From assembly GCF_028687615.1 (NCBI RefSeq), contig NZ_JAQTZU010000011.1, forward strand, positions 43,907 to 107,906: 64,000 nt of DNA, given 5' to 3'. The notes under the pieces are model-generated. The model was given only the letters and a program-made list of their open reading frames with translations. It searched no databases and was not told where the DNA came from. Below, one piece after another: positions 43,353-53,866 of the stretch. The translations under genes and the position numbers were made by a program. Each line of letters starts with the position of its first letter. Within the stretch, counting starts at the first letter, position 1. Source of the DNA: Methylovulum sp. (GTDB lineage: Bacteria; Pseudomonadota; Gammaproteobacteria; Methylococcales; Methylomonadaceae).

Positions 43353-44846
43353 ATGGACTATTCTATAGAAACCTCACCATTAGAAAAACTCGAATGTGAT
43401 TGCCTGATGGTCGGCGTTTACCAAGACCAACAACTCGCCCCCTCCGCGCAACACCTGGACGGCAGCACCCAAGGCCTGATAAGCAAAATCCTCAACCGTG
43501 GCGACATCAGCGGCAAAAATGGCGAAACCGTGTTGTTGAATGGCTTGCCGGACAGCCCTGTACAACGCATCTTGTTGGTTGGTTTGGGCGAAAACAAACC
43601 CGTATCCGGTAAACTTTACATCAAAGCCTTGGCGGCGGCGATCAATAGCATCAAAAAACCGTTCATCAAATCCGTCGTCTGCGCGTTGGCGGACTGTGAA
43701 GTCGAACAGGCCGATGTGACGTGGAAAACCCGCCAGATCGCCGAAGTGTTCAGCGATGCGGCCTACCAATATACGCACACCAAATCCGACAAAACCACCG
43801 AAAGCCAGATCGAAAATATCCGTATCTGTGCATCCGGGCAAGATTTGGCGGCGGCGCAAACCGGCTTGGCGCAAGGCCAGGCAATCGCCGAAGGGGTCAG
43901 CTTTGCCAAACATCTGGCGGATTTGCCCGGCAATCTCTGCACACCCACGTTTCTTGCCGAACAAGCCATCGCCCTGGGCGGACAGTTTCCTAAACTGACC
44001 ACGCATATCCTGGAAGAAGCCGATATGCAAGCCTTGGGCATGGGCTCATTGCTTTCCGTGTCACGCGGCAGCCGTCAACCCGCCAAGCTGATTAGCCTGG
44101 ATTACCAAGGCGGCGAAAAAAATAGCAAACCGATTGTCTTGGTCGGTAAAGGTTTGACTTTCGATGCCGGCGGCATTTCCCTGAAGCCCAGCTTAGGCAT
44201 GGACGAAATGAAATACGATATGTGCGGCGGCGCGGCGGTATTAGGCACATTATTGTTTGCCGCAAAATTGAACCTGCCGCTGAACATCATCGGCCTAGTC
44301 CCCGCTTCCGAAAACCTGCCCGATGGCGATGCCAACAAACCGGGCGATATTGTCACCAGCATGTCAGGACAAACCATCGAGATTTTAAACACCGATGCCG
44401 AAGGCCGTTTGATCTTGTGCGACATGCTGACTTATGCCGAACGTTTCCACCCGGATGTTGTGATTGACCTAGCGACCTTGACAGGTGCGGTTTTGGTCGC
44501 TTTGGGACGCATCCCCAGCGGTTTGCTCGGCAATGATGACGGACTCTGTAATGATTTGATCGCCGCCAGCGAAACCGCCAACGATAGCCTGTGGCGTTTG
44601 CCCTTGTGGGAAGAATATCAGGAATTGCTCAAATCCAATTTCGCCGACATGGCGAATATTGGCGGCAAAGATGCGGGCACCATCACCGCCGCGTGTTTTT
44701 TATCGAAATTCGCCGGGAACTTCCGCTGGGCGCATTTGGATATTGCCGGCACCGCATGGCGCACCGGCCCGGCCAAAGGCGCGACCGGACGGCCCGTGCC
44801 GCTGTTAAGCCAATACTTGCTCAACCGCGCCAGCCAATTGGCTTAA
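43353..44846 (+). CDS. pepA: Cytosol (leucyl) aminopeptidase PepA
   Basis: A 497-residue M17 metallopeptidase. The C-terminal catalytic domain carries VGKGLTFDAGGISLKP (metal Lys and Asp), the signature NTDAEGRLILCD, and DLATLTGAVLVALG. The N-terminal macro-like domain can bind DNA in Escherichia coli, where PepA also acts in site-specific recombination and carbamoyl-phosphate regulation. It is followed by holC and valS, the conserved order. Confidence 0.97.
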   Translation: MDYSIETSPLEKLECDCLMVGVYQDQQLAPSAQHLDGSTQGLISKILNRGDISGKNGETVLLNGLPDSPVQRILLVGLGENKPVSGKLYIKALAAAINSIKKPFIKSVVCALADCEVEQADVTWKTRQIAEVFSDAAYQYTHTKSDKTTESQIENIRICASGQDLAAAQTGLAQGQAIAEGVSFAKHLADLPGNLCTPTFLAEQAIALGGQFPKLTTHILEEADMQALGMGSLLSVSRGSRQPAKLISLDYQGGEKNSKPIVLVGKGLTFDAGGISLKPSLGMDEMKYDMCGGAAVLGTLLFAAKLNLPLNIIGLVPASENLPDGDANKPGDIVTSMSGQTIEILNTDAEGRLILCDMLTYAERFHPDVVIDLATLTGAVLVALGRIPSGLLGNDDGLCNDLIAASETANDSLWRLPLWEEYQELLKSNFADMANIGGKDAGTITAACFLSKFAGNFRWAHLDIAGTAWRTGPAKGATGRPVPLLSQYLLNRASQLA

Positions 44847-44858
44847 TAACCCACGCCG

Positions 44859-45287
44859 ATGCCGGACATCAGTTTTTACATTTTGGCTACCGAATCACCA
44901 CAAGAACGCGATGTGTTCGCCTGTAAACTGGTCGAAAAAGCCTACCGTAACGGCGTGGCCTGTTATGTATTGACTGATGATGGCGGACAAAGCCAGCGGT
45001 TTGATAACCTGCTCTGGACATTCAGGGCGGGCAGCTTTGTCCCGCACCAGATTTATGACGGGCAAACACCTGAATTTACCAATGTCACGCTGATAGGCCA
45101 TCAATCCGCCCCAGAAGGCTGGCAGGACATATTGCTGAACTTGTCCACGCATTGCCCGGAAAATTTTCAGAATATAGGCCGGATTCTGGAAATCCTCGAC
45201 AACAATAAAGCGGACAAAGCGGCGGGGCGGCAACGTTACCGGCAGTACCGACAAGCGGGCATAGACATCGCCACGCATAAGCTCTGA
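44859..45287 (+). CDS. holC: DNA polymerase III subunit chi
   Basis: A 142-residue Hol[30 protein letters not shown] at the start region (residues about 4-30), then [17 protein letters not shown] and a C-terminal [16 protein letters not shown]. Chi links the clamp-loader to single-strand-binding protein at the replication fork. It lies between pepA and valS, as usual. Confidence 0.95.
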   Translation: MPDISFYILATESPQERDVFACKLVEKAYRNGVACYVLTDDGGQSQRFDNLLWTFRAGSFVPHQIYDGQTPEFTNVTLIGHQSAPEGWQDILLNLSTHCPENFQNIGRILEILDNNKADKAAGRQRYRQYRQAGIDIATHKL

Positions 45288-45309
45288 ACACAAAGAAAAG
45301 AACATCAAC

Positions 45310-48300
45310 ATGGACAAAACTTACTCGCCACACGCAATCGAACAACGCTGGTACCAAACTTGGGAAGAAAAGGGTTATTTTATCGCCAGGGATGGTGTGT
45401 ATGCCGCAAACTCGCCGGGAGCGGGTGCGGCAATCGCCAGGGATGGTGTGTATGCCGCAAACCCGCCGGGAGCGGGTGCGGCAATCGCCAGGGATGGTGT
45501 GACTACCGGAAATCCGCCTAGAGCGGATTCGGCAGAAGCGAATGCCGAAGCTCAAGAATCTTATTGCATCATGATCCCGCCGCCCAACGTCACCGGCAGC
45601 CTACACATGGGCCACGCTTTCCAGGACACCATCATGGACGCGCTGACCCGTTACCACCGCATGAAAGGCCACAGCACCTTGTGGCAAGCTGGCACTGACC
45701 ATGCCGGTATCGCCACGCAAATGGTGGTCGAACGTTTATGCAACGCCGAAGGCAAGACCCGCCACGATTACGGGCGCGAGGCGTTCATCAACAAAGTCTG
45801 GCAATGGAAAGAAGAGTCCGGCGGCACGATTACCCGCCAGTTGCGGCGTATGGGCGCGTCCTTGGATTGGTCACGCGAGCGTTTCACGATGGATGAGGGC
45901 ATGTCCGACGCCGTGCAGGAAGTATTCATCCGCTTGTATGAAGAAGGCTTGATTTATCGCGGCAAACGTTTGGTGAACTGGGACCCGGTCTTGCACACCG
46001 CCGTGTCGGATTTGGAAGTGCTGTCCGAAGAAGAAGCAGGGTTTATGTGGCATATCCGCTATCCGCTGTCGAACGGGCAAGGCTTTATGATAGTCGCCAC
46101 TACGCGGCCTGAAACTTTGCTAGGTGATGCCGCCGTCGCAATCCATCCCGAAGACGAGCGTTACAAACACTTGCTGGGCGAGTTTTTGGAATTGCCGCTG
46201 ACAGGCCGCCGCATCCCGATTATCGCCGACGACTATGTTGACCCTGAATTTGGCACCGGTTGCGTGAAAATCACCCCCGCCCATGATTTCAACGACTATG
46301 AAGTCTGGACGCGCCACCGCCACACCTCGGTGCTGATGGACGCGCCACACGGCGGTTTGTTCAACATCCTGACGGTTGATGCCAGCATTATTGCTGATGA
46401 GTTGATTCCAGCAGCGTATCAAGGTTTAGACCGTTTCGCGGCGCGTAAACAAATCGTCGCCGATTTGGAAGCGCAAGGTTTGCTGGAAAAAATCGCCGAC
46501 CATAAATTGATGGTGCCACGCGGCGACCGCACCAATGCCGTCATCGAACCGCTGTTGACTGACCAATGGTATGTCAAAATCGCACCGCTCGCAGAACCGG
46601 CGATTGCGGCGGTGGAAAATGGCGACATTAAATTCGTGCCGGACAACTGGAAAAATACTTATTTTGAATGGATGCGCAATATCCAGGATTGGTGCATTTC
46701 ACGGCAAATTTGGTGGGGACACCGGATTCCGGCCTGGTATGACGGGTTGGGCAATGTTTATGTCGGCGAGTCTGAACAAGCCATCCGCGAAAAACATGGG
46801 CTGGCGGCAGATTATGCGTTGAAACAAGACGAAGATGTGTTGGACACTTGGTTTTCATCGGCGTTATGGCCTTTCTCGACTTTAGGCTGGCCTGAACAAA
46901 CGCCGGAACTGGCGAAATTTTACCCAACCAGCGTCTTGGTCACGGGCTTTGACATCATTTTCTTCTGGGTTGCCAGAATGATTATGATGGGCCTGAAATT
47001 CCAGGGCCAAGTGCCGTTTAAGGAAGTGTACATCCACGGCTTGGTGCGCGATGCCGAAGGCCAGAAAATGTCCAAATCCAAAGGCAACGTCCTGGACCCT
47101 ATCGACATTATCGACGGTATCGGTTTGGAAGCCTTGGTCGCCAAACGCACGGCGGGCATGATGCAGCCGCATTTGATGAAGAAAATCGAACAGGCCACGC
47201 GCAAAGATTTTCCTGATGGCATTAGTTCTTACGGCACCGATGCCTTGCGTTTCACCTTTGCTTCGCTGGCTTCCACAGGCCGCGACATCCGTTTTGATTT
47301 ACAACGCACCGAAGGCTACCGCAATTTTTGTAACAAGCTATGGAACGCGGCACGATATGTGTTGATGAACACCGAAGGGCAAGATTGTGGCTTGGGCGAT
47401 GCACCTAGCGAATTTACCCAAGTTGACCGCTGGATTATTTCCCGTTTGAACCAAACTATCGAGGCCACTACCCACGCCATCGACCAATATCGTTTCGATT
47501 TGGCGGCCCAAGCGATTTACGAATTTACGTGGAACGAATATTGTGACTGGTATCTGGAATTGGCGAAAGTGTCCCTGCAATCGGAAGATGTCGCTTTGCA
47601 ACGCGGTACACGCCTTACCTTGCTGACGGTTTTAGAAACCGTATTAAGGCTAGCACATCCGATCATGCCATTCATCACCGAAGAAATCTGGCAACGGGTC
47701 GCGCCGTTGTTGGGAATTATCGCCAGGGATGGTGTGTATGCCGCAAGCCCGTCGGGAACGGGCGCGGCAATCGCCAGGGATGGTGTGACTGCCGAAAATC
47801 CGCCGGGAGCGGATTCAGCATGTGGCGATACTGTCATGTTACAAGCCTATCCTATCGCCGACGCCGAAAAAATCGACACCGCCGCCGTTGCCGAAACCGA
47901 TTGGCTGATGGCGGTCATTTTAGGTGTAAGAAGAATCCGCGGCGAAATGAATATCGCACCAGGCAAGCCGTTACCGGTTTTATTGCAAAACGGTTCAGCA
48001 GCAGACCGGCGTTTTGTTAGCAATAATATGATTTATCTGCAAAAACTGGGTAGACTGGAAACTGTGGTTTGGTTAGGTGCCGATGAATCCGCACCTGAAT
48101 CAGCAATCGCACTGGTCGGGGACATGGCTATTTTGATTCCGATTGCAGGATTGATTGATAAGGAAGCCGAATTGGCACGTTTGGACAAGGAAATTCAGAG
48201 GATCAAGAATGACTTGCCACGCGTCGAGGGCAAGCTGAACAATCCCGCTTTTGTCGACAAAGCACCTGAAGACGTTATCAACAAGGAAAAAGCCAAACTT

Positions 48301-48363
48301 GCCGAAATGCAGGCTATGCTGAATAATCTTGGGCAACAACAAGTTAAAATCCGGGCATTGTAA
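45310..48363 (+). CDS. valS: Valyl-tRNA synthetase with two blocks of in-frame repeat insertions
   Basis: A 1017-residue class I synthetase that charges tRNA-Val. HIGH motif HMGH at about 99, editing domain (about 260-400, [14 protein letters not shown]), KMSKS motif at about 586, anticodon domain, and C-terminal coiled coil. The enzyme is about 85 residues longer than usual. The extra sequence is explained by three tandem 17-residue units (residues 25-75, [17 protein letters not shown] type) just before the nucleotide-binding [13 protein letters not shown], and two units (804-837) inside the anticodon-domain region. All five keep the frame. Since valS is essential, the insertions must be tolerated. 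Confidence 0.95.
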   Translation: MDKTYSPHAIEQRWYQTWEEKGYFIARDGVYAANSPGAGAAIARDGVYAANPPGAGAAIARDGVTTGNPPRADSAEANAEAQESYCIMIPPPNVTGSLHMGHAFQDTIMDALTRYHRMKGHSTLWQAGTDHAGIATQMVVERLCNAEGKTRHDYGREAFINKVWQWKEESGGTITRQLRRMGASLDWSRERFTMDEGMSDAVQEVFIRLYEEGLIYRGKRLVNWDPVLHTAVSDLEVLSEEEAGFMWHIRYPLSNGQGFMIVATTRPETLLGDAAVAIHPEDERYKHLLGEFLELPLTGRRIPIIADDYVDPEFGTGCVKITPAHDFNDYEVWTRHRHTSVLMDAPHGGLFNILTVDASIIADELIPAAYQGLDRFAARKQIVADLEAQGLLEKIADHKLMVPRGDRTNAVIEPLLTDQWYVKIAPLAEPAIAAVENGDIKFVPDNWKNTYFEWMRNIQDWCISRQIWWGHRIPAWYDGLGNVYVGESEQAIREKHGLAADYALKQDEDVLDTWFSSALWPFSTLGWPEQTPELAKFYPTSVLVTGFDIIFFWVARMIMMGLKFQGQVPFKEVYIHGLVRDAEGQKMSKSKGNVLDPIDIIDGIGLEALVAKRTAGMMQPHLMKKIEQATRKDFPDGISSYGTDALRFTFASLASTGRDIRFDLQRTEGYRNFCNKLWNAARYVLMNTEGQDCGLGDAPSEFTQVDRWIISRLNQTIEATTHAIDQYRFDLAAQAIYEFTWNEYCDWYLELAKVSLQSEDVALQRGTRLTLLTVLETVLRLAHPIMPFITEEIWQRVAPLLGIIARDGVYAASPSGTGAAIARDGVTAENPPGADSACGDTVMLQAYPIADAEKIDTAAVAETDWLMAVILGVRRIRGEMNIAPGKPLPVLLQNGSAADRRFVSNNMIYLQKLGRLETVVWLGADESAPESAIALVGDMAILIPIAGLIDKEAELARLDKEIQRIKNDLPRVEGKLNNPAFVDKAPEDVINKEKAKLAEMQAMLNNLGQQQVKIRAL
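45382..45534 (+). repeat. Three tandem 51-bp palindromic units inside valS (site 1)
   Basis: Units at 45382-45432, 45433-45483 and 45484-45534, each starting ATCGCCAGGGATGGTGTG. The first two differ at one visible base; the third has diverged in the middle (ACTACCGGAAATCC). Each unit holds a palindrome (GCCGCA...CCCGC, GCGGGTGCGGC) and encodes 17 residues. The block sits where other valyl-tRNA synthetases have a short loop. Confidence 0.95.
47719..47820 (+). repeat. Two tandem 51-bp palindromic units inside valS (site 2)
   Basis: Units at 47719-47769 and 47770-47820, of the same family and in the same reading frame as the block at 45382-45534. The first unit is of the TATGCCGCA type and the second of the ACTGCCGAA type, so the internal order of types matches the end of site 1. 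They interrupt the segment between QRVAPLLG and [10 protein letters not shown]. Confidence 0.95.
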
Positions 48364-48562
48364 ATATCGCCCGATTGACGTACAGGCAAAACCAGCGTTT
48401 TCTTAAACTTGCCTGGTCAAGGTAGACAAATGCCTTATTTGCTCTATATTTTCTTAATGATGAAATTAAACCTATTACAATCCCATAAGATATTGCACAG
48501 TATCCTCTCAGGCTGTAAGCAAGGACTTTTGGGATTGTCATCTCCATCCAATGAGCGGCATG

Positions 48563-48632
48563 TGTTTCATAAGTGCTTGCCGAAACCATTTTAGCGAAAA
48601 AATCCATTTTTAAAGCAAGCACTTATGAAACA
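48563..48632. repeat. 18-bp inverted repeat upstream of pilB
   Basis: Arms TGTTTCATAAGTGCTTGC (48563-48580) and its exact reverse complement (48615-48632) surround a 34-base spacer. The right arm continues into CAATTAAT, completing the core shared with the elements upstream of mlaF. The pilB start codon is 14 bases further on and has no Shine-Dalgarno sequence. Confidence 0.85.
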
Positions 48633-48646
48633 ATTAATAATAATCG

Positions 48647-50353
48647 ATGGCTACTGAACCGAGCAATCTTCAATTAAGAGGTCTTGCCAAGGTATTAATC
48701 CAGTCAGGGGTTTTAACCGAAGCCGAGGCTAGGGGACACATCCAAGAGGCGAAACAAAACAAGGTTTCCCTAGTGGGCCATTTGGTTGCCAATAAGTTTA
48801 TTGATAGCAAAACCATTGCATCAAAGGCGTCTGATGAATTTGGCCTGCCTTGGTTGGATCTGGATGCGATTGACTGCCGTAGCCTCCCTATCGCGCTAGT
48901 AAACGAAAAATTGATCCGCAAGCATCATGTATTGCCGTTGTTCCAACGCGACAAGACTTTGTTTATTGCGATGTCCGATCCTACCAACCATCAGGGTGTT
49001 GAAGACATTAAATTTCAAACCATGATGCGCCCGGAAATTATCCTGGTTGAAGAAAACAAACTAACTATTGCCATTGAAACGGCTTTGGAAGTTGCCGACA
49101 CAACCATGATGGATATGCTGGATGCAGATTTGGAAAATCTGGATATAGCCGATGACGGTGCGGTAGTTGTTGATGCCGACGCGGCAGCTGAAGAAGCCCC
49201 CATCGTCAAGTTTGTCAACAAAATATTGCTGGACGCCGTTAAAAAAGGTGCCTCGGATATCCATCTGGAACCTTATGAAAAAAACTTCCGCATCCGTTTC
49301 CGCCAAGACGGTATGCTTTATCAGGTGGCCAGTCCACCAGCCAACATATCCACCCGTATCATATCGCGGATTAAAGTCATGTCGAGGATGGATATTGCTG
49401 AACGTCGGGTCCCCCAGGACGGACGTATCAAAATGTTGCTGTCGAAAACCCGGGCGATTGATTTTCGGGTCAATACTTGTCCTACATTGTTCGGCGAAAA
49501 AGTGGTTTTGCGTATCCTTGACCCAACCGCCGCCCAAATGGGTATCGAAAAGCTAGGGTTTGAACCTGAACAACAAGAGCTGTTTCTACATGCCATACAC
49601 AAACCGTATGGGTTGGTGCTGGTGACAGGGCCTACGGGTAGCGGTAAAACCGTTTCGCTATACACGGGCCTGAATATCCTTAACAGCATAGACCGCAATA
49701 TCTCCACCGCCGAAGATCCGGTTGAAATCACGGTCGAAGGCATCAACCAAGTCAATGTCAACGTCAAAACCGGCTTGACCTTTGCCAACGCCTTGCGGGC
49801 CTTTCTACGGCAAGACCCAGACATCATCATGGTCGGTGAGATCCGTGACCTGGAAACTGCCGATATTGCCGTTAAGGCCGCACAAACAGGCCATTTGGTA
49901 TTGTCAACGCTACATACCAACGATGCCCCGCAAACCCTCAACCGCTTGATGCAAATGGGGGTCGCGCCATTCAACATCGTCTCGGCAGTCAATTTGATCA
50001 TGGCGCAACGTTTGGCCCGTCGTTTGTGTGAACGTTGCAAGGCTCCGGTCAAATTTCCTGAACACCTCTTGCTGGATGCCGGTTTTACCCAAGAAGAATT
50101 AAACGACCTGCATATTTTTGGTCCGGTCGGCTGCGAAAACTGCACGAATGGCTATAAAGGCCGCGTCGGTATATACCAGGTAATGACCCTAAGCGAAAAA
50201 ATGTGTGGACTGATACTCGAAGGCGGCAATTCCCTGCAACTGACCCAATTGGCAAAATCTGAAGGCATTAACGACTTACGGGCTTCAGGATTAAATAAAG
50301 TACGCATGGGCATCACTAGCCTAGAAGAAATTGATCGTGTAACCAAGGAATAA
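48647..50353 (+). CDS. pilB: Type IV pilus assembly ATPase PilB
   Basis: A 568-residue secretion-type ATPase that drives pilus extension. N-terminal MshEN-like domain (residues 1-150), then a C-terminal core with Walker A GPTGSGKT (about 326-334), the Asp box, Walker B DPDIIMVGEIRD, the His box TGHLVLSTLHTNDA, and a zinc tetracysteine (CERC... and CENC). It is first in pilB-pilC-pilD. The retraction-type ATPase PilU is encoded at 60117 in this window; no pilT is visible. Confidence 0.97.
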   Translation: MATEPSNLQLRGLAKVLIQSGVLTEAEARGHIQEAKQNKVSLVGHLVANKFIDSKTIASKASDEFGLPWLDLDAIDCRSLPIALVNEKLIRKHHVLPLFQRDKTLFIAMSDPTNHQGVEDIKFQTMMRPEIILVEENKLTIAIETALEVADTTMMDMLDADLENLDIADDGAVVVDADAAAEEAPIVKFVNKILLDAVKKGASDIHLEPYEKNFRIRFRQDGMLYQVASPPANISTRIISRIKVMSRMDIAERRVPQDGRIKMLLSKTRAIDFRVNTCPTLFGEKVVLRILDPTAAQMGIEKLGFEPEQQELFLHAIHKPYGLVLVTGPTGSGKTVSLYTGLNILNSIDRNISTAEDPVEITVEGINQVNVNVKTGLTFANALRAFLRQDPDIIMVGEIRDLETADIAVKAAQTGHLVLSTLHTNDAPQTLNRLMQMGVAPFNIVSAVNLIMAQRLARRLCERCKAPVKFPEHLLLDAGFTQEELNDLHIFGPVGCENCTNGYKGRVGIYQVMTLSEKMCGLILEGGNSLQLTQLAKSEGINDLRASGLNKVRMGITSLEEIDRVTKE

Positions 50354-50355
50354 TC

Positions 50356-51579
50356 ATGGCAGAAAAAACTGAACAGATTGACTACCTCTGGCAAGGAGTA
50401 GATAAAGCGAGGAACAAAACCAAAGGCGAAATTTCTGCAATCAGCGAAATTGTCGCCAAAGCCGAATTAAGGCGGCAAGGTTTTCGTGTCACCAACATCA
50501 AGAAAAAAGGCAAACCACTGTTTTCCTCCCGTCCCAAACCTATTACCGCCGGTGACATCGCCATTTTTGCCCGGCAATTGGCGACGATGATGGCGGCGGG
50601 TTTACCCTTGGTGCAGGCCATTGATATTGTCGGTAAAGGCCATGAAAACGCCAGTATGCAGAAACTGCTGATGAGCATCAAGGGCGACATTGAGAGCGGC
50701 GACACACTGGCTGAAGCGCTGAAAAGAAACCCCGTCTATTTCGATGAATTGTTCTGCAACTTGGTCGAAGCCGGGGAACATGCCGGGGTGTTGGAAACGT
50801 TGCTGGACAAGGTCGCCACTTACAAAGAAAAATCCGAATCGATGAAGAAGAAAATCAAGAAGGCCTTGACTTACCCTATTGCGGTTTTAGTCGTTGCCTT
50901 CCTGGTGACCGCGATTTTGCTTCTGTTTGTGGTGCCCGTTTTTGAAGACCTGTTCAAAAGCTTTGGGGCTGATTTGCCCTCATTTACGCGCATGGTCATC
51001 AGTATGTCGCAATGGTTGCAAGAATGGTGGTACATAATCGTTGGCATCCTGGTCGGTGCTTATTATGTTTTTGATTTTTTTAAAAAACGTTCAAAACCCT
51101 TCAATCATTTTCTGGACAGGATGTTGTTGCAGATACCTGTGGTGGGTCTGATCATCAACAAATCGGCAATTGCCCGCTTTGCAAGGACATTATCAACGAT
51201 GTCAGCCGCCGGTGTGCCTCTGGTCGAAGCCTTGGAATCGGTGGCCGGAGCCTGTGGCAACATCATTTATGGCGAAGCCGTGTTAAAAATGCGCGAAGAC
51301 GTGGCGAACGGCCAACGTTTGCAATTCGCGATGAGCCAAGTTGGCATGTGGCCGCACATGGTGCAACAAATGGTCGCCATTGGTGAAGAATCCGGCTCCA
51401 TGGATGCGATGCTGTCTAAAGTGGCGGATTTTTATGAGGAAGAAGTCGATAACTTGGTTGACAACCTAAGCAGCCTTATGGAACCCATCATCATGGTCAT
51501 CTTGGGCATCTTGGTCGGTGGCTTGATTGTCGCGATGTACCTGCCCATTTTCAAACTGGGTGCGGCAGTCGGCGGCTAA
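50356..51579 (+). CDS. pilC: Type IV pilus inner-membrane platform protein PilC
   Basis: A 407-residue GspF-family protein with two homologous cytoplasmic helical domains (about 70-190 and 270-390, FARQLATMMAAGLPLVQAI and FARTLSTMSAAGVPLVEAL) and three membrane helices (near 170-200, 220-245 and 375-400). It couples PilB rotation to pilin insertion. It starts two bases after the pilB stop. Confidence 0.97.
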   Translation: MAEKTEQIDYLWQGVDKARNKTKGEISAISEIVAKAELRRQGFRVTNIKKKGKPLFSSRPKPITAGDIAIFARQLATMMAAGLPLVQAIDIVGKGHENASMQKLLMSIKGDIESGDTLAEALKRNPVYFDELFCNLVEAGEHAGVLETLLDKVATYKEKSESMKKKIKKALTYPIAVLVVAFLVTAILLLFVVPVFEDLFKSFGADLPSFTRMVISMSQWLQEWWYIIVGILVGAYYVFDFFKKRSKPFNHFLDRMLLQIPVVGLIINKSAIARFARTLSTMSAAGVPLVEALESVAGACGNIIYGEAVLKMREDVANGQRLQFAMSQVGMWPHMVQQMVAIGEESGSMDAMLSKVADFYEEEVDNLVDNLSSLMEPIIMVILGILVGGLIVAMYLPIFKLGAAVGG

Positions 51580-51612
51580 CCACAGATTAACACTTTAAAA
51601 AACTCATTAAAG

Positions 51613-52482
51613 ATGGAATTACTGGATATTCTCCTAAGCTCCCCCTTACTCTGCGCGGCATTGGCTGGCATTGTCGGTTTGTTGGTCGGCAGCTTCCTAA
51701 ATGTGGTCATTTACCGATTGCCCGTGATGATGCAACGCAACTGGCGCAAAGAATGCCTTGAATACCTGGGGCTGCCCGCCGAAACGCCATCGGAAGCTTT
51801 CAATCTGGTCTTGCCTTTATCACGTTGCCCGTCCTGTGCAACGCCGATCAAGCCCCACCAGAATATCCCGGTGGTCAGTTACCTCGCTTTACAAGGTAAA
51901 TGTGCGGCTTGCAGCGACCCCATCTCAGTGCGCTACCCTCTGATAGAAGCATTGACCGCCATCCTGTCCGTCATAGTCGCGTGGTATTTCGGCTATAGCT
52001 CGCAAACCCCGTTTGCCCTCCTCCTCACCTGGTCTTTGGTCGCGCTAAGCTTTATTGATATTGACCATCATCTGTTACCTGACTCAATTATCTTGCCCAT
52101 GCTGTGGCTGGGGTTATTGCTGAATGTTTTTGATGTGTTCACCGACAGCCATGCCAGTATTATCGGGGCGGCGGCGGGTTATCTGGCATTGTGGTCGGTT
52201 TACCACCTGTTCAAACTTGCCACAGGCAAAGAAGGCATGGGCTTTGGTGATTTTAAATTATTGGCATTGTTCGGTGCATGGCTAGGCTGGCAAGTTTTGC
52301 CACTGATCATATTACTGTCCTCATTGGTTGGCACCATCATCAGCTTTAGCATCATCATCGTCGCTAAACGCGACCATACCATCCCCATCCCTTTCGGGCC
52401 TTATTTAGCCGTAGCAGGTTGGATAGCCTTGATCTGGGGGGCGGACATCAACAGGCTGTACCTAAATTCCATCGGTTTATAA
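51613..52482 (+). CDS. pilD: Prepilin leader peptidase / N-methyltransferase PilD
   Basis: A 289-residue polytopic aspartic protease that cleaves and N-methylates type IV prepilins. N-terminal GSFLNVVIYRLP, a zinc tetracysteine (CPSC... CAAC, about 74-102), and the two catalytic Asp regions IDIDHHLLPD (about 147-156) and GMGFGDFKL (about 208-216). It closes the pilB-pilC-pilD set and is followed by coaE at three bases. Confidence 0.97.
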   Translation: MELLDILLSSPLLCAALAGIVGLLVGSFLNVVIYRLPVMMQRNWRKECLEYLGLPAETPSEAFNLVLPLSRCPSCATPIKPHQNIPVVSYLALQGKCAACSDPISVRYPLIEALTAILSVIVAWYFGYSSQTPFALLLTWSLVALSFIDIDHHLLPDSIILPMLWLGLLLNVFDVFTDSHASIIGAAAGYLALWSVYHLFKLATGKEGMGFGDFKLLALFGAWLGWQVLPLIILLSSLVGTIISFSIIIVAKRDHTIPIPFGPYLAVAGWIALIWGADINRLYLNSIGL

Positions 52483-52485
52483 GCG

Positions 52486-53088
52486 ATGTTAAAAGTCGGA
52501 CTCACCGGCGGCATAGGTTGCGGCAAAACCACGGTCGCCTTGTTGTTTGCCCAGCAAGGCGTACCTATCATTGACGCAGATGCCATAGCCCATGCCCTAG
52601 TGCAACAAGGCCAACCGGCATTGGCAGAAATACGGGACACCTGGGGCAAGGAAATACTCACGAAAGATGGATCATTGGATAGGGCCAGGCTCCGCGACCT
52701 CATTTTTACTTGCCCAAAAGAGAAACATAAACTTGAATCCATCCTGCATCCATTAGTTTTTCGGGACATACAAATGGCTGCGGGGAAAGTTACTGCTGAT
52801 TACTGCGTCATCAGCATCCCCTTGCTATTTGAAACCGGCATGGCTTCCTTGGTCGACCGCGTACTCGTCATCGATTGCCCAACAGACACACAAATAAGGC
52901 GGGTCAAACACCGTGACCACTTGTCCAGCGAACAGATACAGGCGATTATTGACACCCAGGTAACGCGTGACTTTAGGGCCACCCACGCAGACGATTTGAT
53001 CGAGAACACAGAAACCAACGACAAGCTTGCAGAACAGGTCAAAAAACTGCACAATTTATACCTTTCAATCAGCCACTGTCAGGATTAA
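52486..53088 (+). CDS. coaE: Dephospho-CoA kinase
   Basis: A 200-residue P-loop kinase for the last step of coenzyme A synthesis. Walker A GGIGCGKTT (8-16), DADAIAH (about 31-37), the lid region HRDHLSSEQIQ, and the C-terminal NTETNDKLAEQVKKLH. It is of normal length and in the conserved pilD-coaE-zapD-yacG order. Confidence 0.96.
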   Translation: MLKVGLTGGIGCGKTTVALLFAQQGVPIIDADAIAHALVQQGQPALAEIRDTWGKEILTKDGSLDRARLRDLIFTCPKEKHKLESILHPLVFRDIQMAAGKVTADYCVISIPLLFETGMASLVDRVLVIDCPTDTQIRRVKHRDHLSSEQIQAIIDTQVTRDFRATHADDLIENTETNDKLAEQVKKLHNLYLSISHCQD

Positions 53089-53089
53089 C

Positions 53090-53866
53090 TTGTCTGTGAA
53101 CAACACCATTACCTATGAATTTCCTCTCAACGAACGTATCCGCGTATTCATTAGGTTAGAACAGCTCTTTCAACAATTCAGCCATTTTTCGGCGGGCTGC
53201 ACCGTCCCTGACAAACGCGCCGCGATCAGTGCATTGCTCGACATTATGTCCATTTTCAGGCGCAACGACCTTAAATCAGAAATTTTAAAAGAACTTGACC
53301 GCAACGCCAAAACCCTAGGAAAAATAGCTAACAACCAACAGGTTGACTCGAAAATACTCGACAGAATCTTGGCTGAACTGACACAAATCAGCAAAAATCT
53401 TTATGCCGTCAACGGAAAAATAGGCATGAATGTCATGGAAAGCGACTTGTTCCAAAGCATCACCCAACGTAGTTCAATTCCAGGCGGCACTTGTTCTTTT
53501 GACTTGCCTGAGTATCATCACTGGCTGGAACAGGATGACGCCTTGTCCAAAAAAGACTTGGAATTATGGAGCGGCCCGTTCAATGACATCCGCACCGCTA
53601 TCGAACTGATCCTTAATTTGATCCGCACCAGCAACTCCCCCACCCAGGAACTTGCCGTCGCCGGTTTCTTCCAGTTTACCCCTGACCGCAACCAAACCTT
53701 CCAGTTGCTCAAAGTCAGCCTGGATAAATCCCTGCCCTGCTTCGCCGAAATCAGTGGCGGCAAACACCGTTGCACCATCCGCTTTATGGTTCCGCCTGAC
53801 GATGACAAACGCCCGGCCCAAAGCCCTGACAACATCCCTTTTGAACTGACCTGCTGTTTGTTCTGA
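53090..53866 (+). CDS. zapD: Cell-division protein ZapD
   Basis: A 258-residue protein that bundles FtsZ filaments. The family N-terminus ([21 protein letters not shown]) follows a TTG at 53090 or a GTG at 53096; no ATG is suitably placed. AGGA lies five bases before the TTG, which I prefer. Other family parts: [38 protein letters not shown], and C-terminal [11 protein letters not shown]. It overlaps yacG (TGATG). Confidence 0.94.
   Translation: MSVNNTITYEFPLNERIRVFIRLEQLFQQFSHFSAGCTVPDKRAAISALLDIMSIFRRNDLKSEILKELDRNAKTLGKIANNQQVDSKILDRILAELTQISKNLYAVNGKIGMNVMESDLFQSITQRSSIPGGTCSFDLPEYHHWLEQDDALSKKDLELWSGPFNDIRTAIELILNLIRTSNSPTQELAVAGFFQFTPDRNQTFQLLKVSLDKSLPCFAEISGGKHRCTIRFMVPPDDDKRPAQSPDNIPFELTCCLF

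Noticed and set aside
45382..45534. Tandem 51-bp repeats considered as a CRISPR array.
   Set aside because: The units are contiguous without spacers, lie inside valS in frame, and no cas gene is present.
45085..45555. Minus-strand frame with repeats of the form [13 protein letters not shown].
   Set aside because: It is the antisense reading of the valS repeat units and of holC.
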